From the NCBI RefSeq assembly GCF_026626705.1, contig NZ_JAPNKC010000001.1, positions 6,218,001 through 6,282,000 on the forward strand: a stretch of DNA of 64,000 nucleotides, written 5' to 3'. The notes under the pieces were generated by a model, which was not told where the DNA came from, ran no database searches, and saw only the letters and a list, made by a program, of their open reading frames with translations. This stretch comes from Pyxidicoccus sp. MSG2 (GTDB lineage Bacteria; Myxococcota; Myxococcia; Myxococcales; Myxococcaceae). How positions within the stretch are numbered: position 1 is the stretch's first letter; every line of letters starts with the position of its first letter. The translations under genes and the position numbers were made by a program. Of the stretch, positions 33,191 to 40,312 are shown piece by piece.

Positions 33191-34453
33191 ATGACCCCGA
33201 GGCTCGGGTCGGCCCAGGACGTGGGACCGGACGTGACAACGCCAGCAGGTGGTGGAGGTGACGGGCGCCAGCGTCCCGCCGAGGACGTGCGGCCGGTGGC
33301 CCTGGCGGAGCTGATGTCCACCGTGCCGCTGGGCATGGCCCTCGTCGACCCCGAGCTGCGCTTCCTGGAGGTGAGCGAGGCGATGGCCGCGATGAATGGC
33401 GTGCCGCGCGAGGCCCACCTCGGCCGCTCCATGACGGACGTGCTGCGGGGCACGCCTTCCGGCGCCGACGTCATCCGCCGCGTCCGCCGCGTGTTGGAGA
33501 CGGGCGAGCCGCTGGAGGGCGTGGAAATCGTCCACCGCGAGCACGGCGGCGGCGTGGAGCGCGTGCGCGTGTACCGCGCCAGCTACCACCCGGTGCGCCG
33601 CGACGGCGTCGTCGCCGCCGCGTGCATCTACGTGGAGGACATGACGGAGCGCCGCCGCGTGGAGGCCCAGCGCGACGCGGGCGCCGCGCGCGAGCGGGCG
33701 GTGCGCGAGCAGGCCCTGCGCGAGACGCAGGAGGCGGTGCGCGCGCGCGACGAGTTCCTCAGCGTGGCCGCGCACGAGCTGCGCACGCCGCTCACCAGCA
33801 TGCGGCTGCACCTGCAGTTGCTGCAGCGCCAGGTGGGCACCGCGCAGCCCGAGTTGTCGGAGGCGCTGGCCCCACGCACGCAGGTGCTGGAGCGGCAGTT
33901 GTCGCGGCTGGGCAGCCTGGTCAACACGCTGCTGGACGTGTCGCGGCTGGCCGCGGGCAAGCTGAGCCTGGAGCCGCGCGAGCTGGACCTGGCGCAGTTG
34001 GTGCGGCAGATGGCGGACGCGTTCGCGGAGGAGTTCAAGAAGGCGGGCAGCGTGCTGACGGTGCACCTGGACGGGCCGTTGCAGGGCTCGTGGGACCCGC
34101 TGCGCGTGGAGCAGGTGCTCGTCAACCTGCTGTCCAACGCGGCGAAGTACGGCGCGGGCCAGCCGGTGGAGGTGTCGCTGGTGGGCGAGGGCCACACGGC
34201 GGTGCTCGCCGTGAAGGACCACGGCATCGGCATCTCCGAGGACGGCATGGCCCGCCTCTTCGGCAAGTTCGAGCGCGCCGTGTCCGAGCGCCACTACGGC
34301 GGCCTGGGCCTGGGGCTCTACATCACCCGGCAAATCGTCGAGGCCATGGGCGGCAGCATCACCGTGCGCTCGGCGCAGGGGCAGGGCTCCACCTTCATCC
34401 TCCGGCTGCCCACCCAGCCCCAGCCGCCCGTGCGGGCGCGGGCCGCGCTGTAG
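33191..34453 (+). CDS. PAS-domain sensor histidine kinase
   Basis: Kinase of 420 aa without membrane segments. A PAS domain (residues about 38-160, from LAELMSTVPLGMALVDPELRFLEV to VEDMTERRRVEAQ) leads by a coiled coil into HisKA, with His195 in FLSVAAHELRTPLTS, and a HATPase with LLSNAAKYGAG and GLGLGLYITRQIVEAMGG. ATG 33191 follows GGGGACG and begins shortly before the PAS; the frame is open further upstream but shows no domain. It lacks an adjacent response regulator. It shares a 74-bp exactly identical DNA stretch, over the linker and H-box, with the kinase at 40313. Confidence 0.88.
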   Translation: MTPRLGSAQDVGPDVTTPAGGGGDGRQRPAEDVRPVALAELMSTVPLGMALVDPELRFLEVSEAMAAMNGVPREAHLGRSMTDVLRGTPSGADVIRRVRRVLETGEPLEGVEIVHREHGGGVERVRVYRASYHPVRRDGVVAAACIYVEDMTERRRVEAQRDAGAARERAVREQALRETQEAVRARDEFLSVAAHELRTPLTSMRLHLQLLQRQVGTAQPELSEALAPRTQVLERQLSRLGSLVNTLLDVSRLAAGKLSLEPRELDLAQLVRQMADAFAEEFKKAGSVLTVHLDGPLQGSWDPLRVEQVLVNLLSNAAKYGAGQPVEVSLVGEGHTAVLAVKDHGIGISEDGMARLFGKFERAVSERHYGGLGLGLYITRQIVEAMGGSITVRSAQGQGSTFILRLPTQPQPPVRARAAL

Positions 34454-34462
34454 ACGCGACGA

Positions 34463-34517
34463 AGCCCCGAGGCGCCAGCGGGCACCCCGGGGCTCCAGTG
34501 CCGGCTTCGGGGCCGGC
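34463..34517. terminator. Hairpins between convergent kinase and lipoprotein genes
   Basis: Two stems lie in the 70-bp gap between convergent stop codons: AGCCCCG/CGGGGCT (34463-34469 with 34488-34494) and GCCGGC/GCCGGC around TTCGGG (34500-34517). They probably serve as a two-way terminator. There are no T-runs, so this is tentative. Confidence 0.45.
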
Positions 34518-34523
34518 GCGTCT

Positions 34524-36134
34524 TCAGTAGTCGCGCAGGACGGTCAGCCCGTCGTTGGTCAGCACGTAGAGCATGGCCGGCTTCACGCGCGGGTCATACA
34601 CGAGCTGCAGCACCTGCGAGCCCTTCACGCCCGTCACCTTCTCCAGCGTCTTCTGCGGCGTGAGGCGCCACAGGCCGGACTTCTCGGTGCCGATGAAGAG
34701 CGAGCCGTCGCCCGTGGCCGCCAGCGCGTTGATGTTCTGCACCGCGTCGGACTGCTCGGACTTCACCGGGGTGCCCTCCTGGGCCTGGTCGGCGGCCCTG
34801 CCCACGGTCAGCTGCCACAGGCCGTACTGCTTGCTGCCCAGGTAGTACGTCCCGTCCGTCGTCTGCTGGAAGCCGCGCCAGTAGTCGAACTCGCTCAGGC
34901 CGTTGAGCGCCGGCAGGTAGGCGGACTCCACCTTCATCTTGTTCACCGTCTTGCTGGTGTTGTCCCAGTCGCCGATGCCGGGCGTCGGCGTGACGATGCC
35001 GAACATCCACTCGTTGCCGATGAGCACGTCCCCGTCCTGGGCGATGCCGAGCCCGTAGGTGTAGCCGGCCATCTGGCTGCCGTCCTTGAGCCACACCGGG
35101 TGACGGTGGGCGTTGTACTCCAGCCCGCGGATGCGGGTGACGCCGTGGTTGGAGCCCACGTAGACGTCGCCCTTGTTCGCCCCCTGCATCACCGTCACGC
35201 AGCTGTAGATGGCGCGGTCCTCGTCGTAGTGGTGGTCGTTGCTGTTGCGGATGCCGAGGTTGTCCAGGTCGTCAATCTTGCGCGGCCCCGTCTGCACCCG
35301 CGTGTTGCCCTGCTCGTCCTTGGTGTTGCGGATGGACTGGTGCAGGTGCTCCTCGAGGACAATCTGCCCGCCCGTGTCCAGGCGGACCGCGTCCACGTCG
35401 CCGTCCCGATAGATTTGGAGGCGGCGGTGGCTGTACTCGTAGCACTCGGGTGCGCCCTGGTACGGGTAGTAACAGGGGTCGCCCTTGCTGATGATGTAGT
35501 TGGTGTGCAGCAGCGGGTACTCCGGGTCCTGGCGCAGGTCGTCCGCGTAGTAGCCCACGTAGGCGCGGCCCTGGCTGCCACCGCAGATGACGGTGGAGCT
35601 GTAGCCCGCGCTGGCCTGGCCGATGGGCGACGTCGTCCACGTGGCGCGCTTGGTGTCCGCGCGCAGCACGCCGATGGTGGCGCCGTTCAGCAGCCAGATG
35701 TTGTGCGCGGCGTCCACGCCCACCGCCTTCACCTTCGAGAGCCCGTACGTCTTCGTGTAGTCGACGACGCTGTCCGTGGGCCACGGGCCCGTGGTGGGCC
35801 CCGGGTCCGTGCCGGCGTCGGTGCCGCCGTCCGTCGTCCCACCGTCCGTCCCGCCGGTGGTGCCACCGTCGGTGCCGGCATCCGTGCCCGCGTCGGTGCC
35901 CGCGTCCGTGCCCGCGTCGGTGTCGGTGCCCGCGTCCGTGCCCGCGTCGCCGCCCGCGTCCGTGCCCGCGTCGCCGCCCGCATCCGGACCCGCGTCGGTG
36001 CCCGGACGCTCGTCGATGTCATCTCCCGGCGGAGGCGTGGGGACGGGATTGTCCGAACCACCGCATGCCCACGCCGTCACCACCACCACCCCGATACACG
36101 CGCCCAGCAGTCGTCGAATCACCGAATCCTCCAT
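34524..36134 (-). CDS. Lipoprotein with TDAG linker and propeller-like domain
   Basis: Lipoprotein of 536 aa, lipobox TAWAC (Cys24). After PTPPPGDDIDERPG comes a 65-residue Asp/Ala/Gly/Thr linker (repeated TDAG and TDGG). The rest looks like a beta-propeller with repeats such as KVKAVGVDAAHNIWLLNGATIGVL, GDVYVGSNHGVTRIRG, DGDVLIGNEWMFGIV, GTYYLGSKQYGLWQLTVG and GSLFIGTEKSGLWRLTP, close in style to the two-component-regulator propeller and to sialidase-like repeats. It is likely outside the cell. The function is unknown, but such lipoproteins may be binding or adhesion scaffolds. ATG 36134 is the start that gives the signal peptide. Confidence 0.8.
   Translation of the reverse strand: MEDSVIRRLLGACIGVVVVTAWACGGSDNPVPTPPPGDDIDERPGTDAGPDAGGDAGTDAGGDAGTDAGTDTDAGTDAGTDAGTDAGTDGGTTGGTDGGTTDGGTDAGTDPGPTTGPWPTDSVVDYTKTYGLSKVKAVGVDAAHNIWLLNGATIGVLRADTKRATWTTSPIGQASAGYSSTVICGGSQGRAYVGYYADDLRQDPEYPLLHTNYIISKGDPCYYPYQGAPECYEYSHRRLQIYRDGDVDAVRLDTGGQIVLEEHLHQSIRNTKDEQGNTRVQTGPRKIDDLDNLGIRNSNDHHYDEDRAIYSCVTVMQGANKGDVYVGSNHGVTRIRGLEYNAHRHPVWLKDGSQMAGYTYGLGIAQDGDVLIGNEWMFGIVTPTPGIGDWDNTSKTVNKMKVESAYLPALNGLSEFDYWRGFQQTTDGTYYLGSKQYGLWQLTVGRAADQAQEGTPVKSEQSDAVQNINALAATGDGSLFIGTEKSGLWRLTPQKTLEKVTGVKGSQVLQLVYDPRVKPAMLYVLTNDGLTVLRDY
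35800..36005 (-). repeat. Low-complexity TDAG/TDGG-coding repeat
   Basis: Imperfect 12-bp units (ACGGACGCGGGC-type) code for Thr-Asp-Ala-Gly and Thr-Asp-Gly-Gly. Myxobacterial lipoproteins often carry such acidic linkers between the lipid anchor and the folded domain. Copy number is probably variable between strains. Confidence 0.85.
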
Positions 36135-36260
36135 GGGGCCCGGCACAGAGCAAGCCGCGTACCGGGCCCGCCACGCTTGTCTGGCCGGGTGGAGCGCCCC
36201 GGGTGGTGAAAGTTCTTCCCACCGTGGCGCCCGCGAGGGCACGGCCTGGGCGGAAGAAAC

Positions 36261-36298
36261 GACCGGGCCCGCCTCCCTGGTGGGAAGCGGGCCCGGTC
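36261..36298 (-). terminator. Rho-independent terminator of the 36328 gene
   Basis: On the minus strand a perfect 12-bp stem (GACCGGGCCCGC with GCGGGCCCGGTC) encloses a loop with an inner TCCC/GGGA pairing. It is followed by GTTTCTTCC and begins 30 nt after the stop codon at 36328. Confidence 0.8.
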
Positions 36299-36327
36299 CG
36301 GACGCGTTCGGTGTGCGAGCGCGAGGG

Positions 36328-36954
36328 CTACTTGTTCAGCGTCTCGTCCACCTCGTGGTGGACATCCTCGCCGGCCTTCTGGGCGTCCTGCTTCACCTCG
36401 CTGCCCTTCTGCTCGGCCTTGTCCGCGGCCTTCTGGGCGTCGTCCTTCATCTCCTGCGTGCCGGAGCCACCGGTGGCCGGCTCCTTCTTCTTCACGTCCT
36501 TCTTGGTGCCCTTGGGGCTGGTGGCGCGCAGCTCCAGGGCCACGACTTCCTGGCCCTCGAGCTGGAACTTGGCGCGCACCTGCGAGCCCTCGGGAATCTG
36601 GTCGGTCTTCTCCACCTTCTTGCCGTCCAGCATCAGCACCGTCTTGTCACGCACGTCCAGGTCCGCGTCGGGCAGGCCCGCGCGGGCGATGCTCACGCCG
36701 TCCGCGGTGGCATCCTTCATGGTGCCCGACAGGCTCATGGCCTTGTCCATCTTGAAGGTGCCCTCGTCCTCCGTCTGGGCGCCGACCACCTTCTTGGCGG
36801 TGTTGCCGATGGCGGGGCCGACCTCCGTGGCGTCGACGCCGGTCTCCATCTTCTTCTCCGTCTCGGGTCCGGGCACCTGCTGCTTGGACGGCGCCTGTTG
36901 CGCGAAAGCGGCAGTCCCCATGCACAGGGCCAGCGTGGCGATGAGCTTCTTCAT
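36328..36954 (-). CDS. Small exported charged protein, unknown function
   Basis: Protein of 208 aa with a clear signal peptide (MKKLIATLALCMGTAAFA, cleaved before QQAPSK). The middle (about 60-150) forms a beta-rich domain: MSLSGTMKDATADGVSIARAGLPDADLDVRDKTVLMLDGKKVEKTDQIPEGSQVRAKFQLEGQEVVALEL, which reads like a small OB/beta-barrel. The C-terminus is a long, highly charged helical tail with repeated KAADKAEQKG and KAGEDVHHEV-type heptads, LEA-protein like. This suggests a periplasmic stress or envelope protein. No family name can be assigned. It is monocistronic, with its own terminator at 36261. Confidence 0.75.
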   Translation of the reverse strand: MKKLIATLALCMGTAAFAQQAPSKQQVPGPETEKKMETGVDATEVGPAIGNTAKKVVGAQTEDEGTFKMDKAMSLSGTMKDATADGVSIARAGLPDADLDVRDKTVLMLDGKKVEKTDQIPEGSQVRAKFQLEGQEVVALELRATSPKGTKKDVKKKEPATGGSGTQEMKDDAQKAADKAEQKGSEVKQDAQKAGEDVHHEVDETLNK

Positions 36955-37087
36955 GGTTCCCTCTCCCTTCGGTCAGTTGTTCTGACTTCTGGGAGCAAGG
37001 GTGGGGAGGCTCTCTTCCCGTGCCAACCTGCTCACCCCCGCGCCCAACCCTCCCGACTGGAGAGCAGGCAGGCGGGGGCGGCAGTCC

Positions 37088-37465
37088 TCAGGCCGCCTGG
37101 CTGAGGCGCTTCACCGCGGACAGCAGCTCGGACAGGTCCAACGGCTTGCGCAGCCAGCCGGCCACTTCCAGCCCCTCGGCCGCGCCCTTCACGTCCAGGT
37201 CCGCGCTGGCCACCAGCACGGGGATGTCGGAGAGGGCCGCGTCGTGGCGCAGGGCCTCGCGGAAGGCGAAGCCGTCCATGCGCGGCATCATCAGGTCGAG
37301 CAGGATGAGCCCCGGGGGTGTCTCCACCTGGCGCAATTGGGCGAGCGCTTCCAGGCCGTCCGCGGCGAGCAGGACGGCGTAGCCCTCCAGCTCGAAGACG
37401 TCCTGGAGCGCATCTCGAATGTCCAGGTCGTCGTCCACGACCAGCAGTGTCTGAAGCGGTTGCAC
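37088..37465 (-). CDS. Single-domain response regulator (CheY-like)
   Basis: Receiver-only protein of 125 aa: acidic triad LLVVDDDLD, phospho-Asp57 in LILLDLMMPRMDGF, a Ser in PVLVASADLD at the Thr position and Lys107 in GWLRKPLDLSELL. There is no output domain, so it must work through protein contacts, probably with one of the many orphan kinases. No kinase gene adjoins it. It is divergent from the protease gene at 37831. Confidence 0.9.
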   Translation of the reverse strand: MQPLQTLLVVDDDLDIRDALQDVFELEGYAVLLAADGLEALAQLRQVETPPGLILLDLMMPRMDGFAFREALRHDAALSDIPVLVASADLDVKGAAEGLEVAGWLRKPLDLSELLSAVKRLSQAA

Positions 37466-37830
37466 CCAGGCCTCCGGCGAGGTCGGGAAGGCAGATCCCG
37501 CTCAACACCGCGGACTAGATGCGTCCGCCCCCTCCCTGGCGGAAGCGCAGGCCGGAAGACGGCCGGGTGGAATGCTCAGCAGCCAACGAAAGGGCCCGCG
37601 CCGCCCGCGTCCGGCCTGTAGCGGGGTGGATCAACCCCGCCCTCGGGGTTTTCCATTCGTGCATATTCAGTTCTATTTGTATCCAAGTTGCAATAATCCC
37701 GGGGGACTGGGTCTTCCTTCACTTCGTGAATTGGTTGAGTTGCGGATAATCCAAGGTGGAGACAGCATGGGGGCGGCCTCCGGCCCGTCGTCGGGCGGAC
37801 GGCCTTCACCCCCAAAGGAGTGTTCACCTC
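37466..37830. other. Divergent intergenic region with AT-rich core
   Basis: No gene is evident in these 365 bp. The part 37645-37755 is clearly AT-richer than the rest of the window. It has a small palindrome TTCAC-TTC-GTGAA (37718-37730) and a GATAAT (37745-37750) that could be a -10 for the protease gene. TTGC-containing words ending AATAATCC and GGATAATCC (37688-37700 and 37740-37752) look like a diverged repeat. It should hold the promoters for both flanking genes. The protease RBS is AAAGGAG at 37814. Confidence 0.45.
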
Positions 37831-39132
37831 ATGCGAATCCCCCGGTTCTCCACCCGCAGGACGCTGCTCGGCACGCTGCTGTGTACCCTCTCCCTGGCGG
37901 CGTGTGGCCCGGCCCCGGAGGCTGGAACCGCCGACAGCGCGCCCACGGGCACGGAGAAGCAGCCCGTCGTCTACGGCACGGACAACCGCACGGACGTGTA
38001 CGCGCACGCGAATGCCACCCTGCGCGCCCGTGCCCAGCAGGCCACCGTGGCGCTGATGAACACGTCGGACTACAACGCGACCAACCCCAACAACGTCACC
38101 TTCAACGCGTCCACGCTGCAGAGCGCGTACGGCCTGTGCAGCACCGAGCGCTTCCTGACGGACCTGACGCCGGCGTTCTGCTCGGGCACGCTCATCGACG
38201 ATGACCTGGTGCTCACCGCGGGCCACTGCGTCACCAGCGCGTCGGCCTGCACCAGCACGCGGCTGGTCTTCAACTTCTACCGCACGGCCGCCAACGCCAT
38301 GCAGACGGTGACGACGGCGGACATCTTCTCCTGTACGTCCATCGTCGCGCGCCAGCAGGCCACGGTGAACGGGCGCAACCTGGACTACGCCATCCTCAAG
38401 CTGGACCGCGTGGCCACCCCGCGCTTCACCCCGGCCCCCATCCGCGCGGGCAACGCCGCGCTGGCGGTGGGCACCAACGTGACGGTGATTGGCTCGGGCA
38501 GCGGCATCCCCTTCAAGATTGACTCGGGCGGCTCGGTGCGCGACGCGCGCGCCAGCACGCTGGACTACTTCGTCGCCAGCACGGACACCTTCGGCGGCAA
38601 CTCCGGCTCGGGCGTGTACGAGAACAGCGGCTACACGGTGGCCGGCATCCTGGTGCGCGGCGAGACGGACTACAAGGCCAACGGGAGCTGCAACATCGTC
38701 AACGTGTGCACGGAGACGGGCTGCCGCGGCGAGGACATCACCTACGTGCGGCCCGCCATCGACGCGTACTGCGGCGTGGCCACCAGCACGCGCCTGTGCG
38801 CCGGCTACCCGCCGCCGCCCACGCCGGTGACGTTCACCTTCACGGCCACCAACACCAACAGCGCGCAGCAGAACACCACCAACCGCAACGTCACCCTGGC
38901 CGCCGGCCAGACGCTCAACTTCGGCACCTGCACGGTGCCCGGCGCCTCGGGCACCGGTGACACGTACCTGCGCCTGTACAACGGCACCACGCTGGCGGCC
39001 TCCAACGACGACGCGTGCGGAACGCTGTCGTTCGCCAGCTTCAAGGCCACCACGGCGGGCACGTACCAGATTCGCGCCGGCTGCTACTCCAGCGGGAGCT
39101 GCAGCGGCACGGTGGCGTACACCATCCAGTAG
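37831..39132 (+). CDS. Trypsin-like (S1) serine protease lipoprotein with PPC-type domain
   Basis: Protease of 433 aa. ATG 37831 has AAAGGAG upstream and a lipobox SLAAC (Cys25), so it appears to be a lipoprotein. The S1 triad is His132 in LTAGHC, Asp185 in NLDYAILKL and Ser258 in GGNSGSGVY. Several Cys pairs are present (SACTSTR, FSC, SCNIVNVC). A proline linker (YPPPPTPV) joins a C-terminal pre-peptidase (PPC-like) beta domain, about 340-433, with TFTATNTNSAQ, TYLRLYNGTTLAASNDDACG and TYQIRAGCYSSGSC. It is probably tethered at the outer membrane and used for prey or matrix proteolysis. Confidence 0.88.
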   Translation: MRIPRFSTRRTLLGTLLCTLSLAACGPAPEAGTADSAPTGTEKQPVVYGTDNRTDVYAHANATLRARAQQATVALMNTSDYNATNPNNVTFNASTLQSAYGLCSTERFLTDLTPAFCSGTLIDDDLVLTAGHCVTSASACTSTRLVFNFYRTAANAMQTVTTADIFSCTSIVARQQATVNGRNLDYAILKLDRVATPRFTPAPIRAGNAALAVGTNVTVIGSGSGIPFKIDSGGSVRDARASTLDYFVASTDTFGGNSGSGVYENSGYTVAGILVRGETDYKANGSCNIVNVCTETGCRGEDITYVRPAIDAYCGVATSTRLCAGYPPPPTPVTFTFTATNTNSAQQNTTNRNVTLAAGQTLNFGTCTVPGASGTGDTYLRLYNGTTLAASNDDACGTLSFASFKATTAGTYQIRAGCYSSGSCSGTVAYTIQ

Positions 39133-39154
39133 CGCGGAAGTCCCCGGAAGGGCT

Positions 39155-39184
39155 CGCGCGGGCGGTGGCTCCACCGTCCGCGCG
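39155..39184 (+). terminator. Terminator-like hairpin after the S1 protease
   Basis: A 13-14-bp stem with a single G-T wobble (39155-39168 with 39171-39184, CGCGCGGGCGGTGG type) and a very short loop follows the stop codon by 23 bp, then CTTTCC. It is very stable; the T-content after it is modest. Confidence 0.6.
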
Positions 39185-39287
39185 CTTTCCGGCCCGGCGC
39201 GAGCGGCCCTACAGGGCCAGCGTCACGCGAGCCGGGAGTCGGCGGGCCCGGCTTGCCCCGCGAGGGAGCGAAGGCGGGCCCCGTCCG

Positions 39288-39737
39288 TCACACGCAGCGG
39301 TCACACAGGCCGCGCAGCTGCACTTCCACCGCGCGCTGGGACACCGCGCGGGGCACGCCCTTGGACGAGGCGATGCGGACCGACTCCTCCGGGAGGCACG
39401 CCACGGTGCCGCAGTCGGTGCAGGTGAAGTGGGGATGGCTGCTGCCATGCTCCTCACCCTCGCGCTTCAGCTCGAAGCGCCAGACGTGGTCTCCCAGGTC
39501 CGCCCGCACCACCAGCCCGGCCTCGGTCAGGTCCGTCAGGTTGCGGTAGATGGTCACCCGGTCGTAACCCTCGTCACCGAGCGAGTCCACCAGGTCGGCA
39601 TGGCTCATCGGCGAGGAGGCGCTCTCCAGCTCCCTCAGCACCGCCACGCGGGGCGCGGTGCTGCGCAGGCCCGCGGCACGGATGCGGTCCTGGAACTCGG
39701 TGAGCTTCGGCTGCGCGGCAAGTCTCTTGGCTCCCAT
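39288..39737 (-). CDS. Fur-family metalloregulator (Zur/PerR/Fur group)
   Basis: DNA-binding metal sensor of 149 aa. N-terminal winged helix (LRSTAPRVAVLRELESASSPMSHADLVDSLGDEGYDRVTIYRNLTDLTEAGLV) and C-terminal dimerisation domain with a structural zinc pair CTDC (FTCTDCGTVACL) and a final CDRC (LRGLCDRCV). HPHF and WRFEL segments supply metal ligands. Which metal it senses (Zn, Fe, Mn or peroxide) cannot be told with safety. ATG 39737 has AAAGGA seven bases upstream. Two GCAACTGYCWTGCA words upstream (39756 and 39854) may be its operators. It points away from the kinase at 40313. Confidence 0.87.
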   Translation of the reverse strand: MGAKRLAAQPKLTEFQDRIRAAGLRSTAPRVAVLRELESASSPMSHADLVDSLGDEGYDRVTIYRNLTDLTEAGLVVRADLGDHVWRFELKREGEEHGSSHPHFTCTDCGTVACLPEESVRIASSKGVPRAVSQRAVEVQLRGLCDRCV

Positions 39738-39755
39738 GATGTCCTTTCAATTAAC

Positions 39756-39769
39756 GCAACTGCCATGCA
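39756..39769. promoter_or_regulatory. Candidate operator, copy 1 (GCAACTGCCATGCA)
   Basis: This word lies 19 bp upstream of the fur-family start codon and matches the copy at 39854 in 12 of 14 bases. Position next to a metalloregulator gene is typical of autoregulation. Confidence 0.4.
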
Positions 39770-39853
39770 CTTTCACCTGTGTCACGAAACAACCCGGAGG
39801 GTCCGTCCCGACTCTCCGAGGCGTGGGGGCGGACGGGCGCTCGCGACACTGAT

Positions 39854-39867
39854 GCAACTGTCTTGCA
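39854..39867. promoter_or_regulatory. Candidate operator, copy 2 (GCAACTGTCTTGCA)
   Basis: With the preceding T this reads TGCAA-CTGTC-TTGCA, a perfect 5-bp inverted repeat around a 5-bp centre. TGCAA/TTGCA half-sites are known in Fur-family boxes of some proteobacteria. Whether it serves the fur-family gene, the kinase at 40313 or both is open. Confidence 0.42.
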
Positions 39868-40312
39868 GAAGAACTTCTGTTGCCCTCGTAGACACGTAGA
39901 GGCCGAGTCGAGAGGCACCCGGGTGGGTTTTCCGTGCTCTCGGCGAGTGCGGCTTTCTTCCGGAGGCCGCGAGCCGGTTCCCCGGGGAGTGACCCCGTGG
40001 GTCTCCAGGTGGCCACGTGTTTGTAGACGCTCGGACGGCTGGAGGGAGCCGACCCACGCTGCCAGTGTTGACGCGGCTACTGCTGAAACCGTGGATGCAT
40101 CCGTTACGCGGATGCGTTGGCGGTGGTCGGGAGGCTGCCGCGCCTCCGGCGCGGGCGGGGAGGCATCGGACATCTGGCCGGTTTGCACCGGAGAACACTT
40201 GCGTCGGGACGGCTTGACTCGGTGGCCCCGCTGCACAGACTGCGACTCTTTCTTCATCGTCAGGGCGGAAGCCGCGTCCTGCCTGCCCGCCCGCCCTGTC
40301 GAACTCGCCGAG

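Larger units (their letters stand above)
39738..40312. other. 575-bp region upstream of the Fur-family and receiver-kinase genes
   Basis: This divergent spacer has no gene I can support. The kinase frame is open back to 39779, but the translated extension is low-quality (Arg/Trp/Cys-rich, no domain). Two similar words GCAACTGCCATGCA (39756-39769) and GCAACTGTCTTGCA (39854-39867) stand 98 bp apart. A possible -35, TTGACG (40068), has no good -10 in place. Confidence 0.45.

Noticed and set aside
39779..40312. 178-codon N-terminal extension of the receiver-PAS kinase
   Set aside because: No domain or conserved pattern; the first strand of the receiver-like domain starts immediately after ATG 40313, and regulatory-like words lie in the extension.
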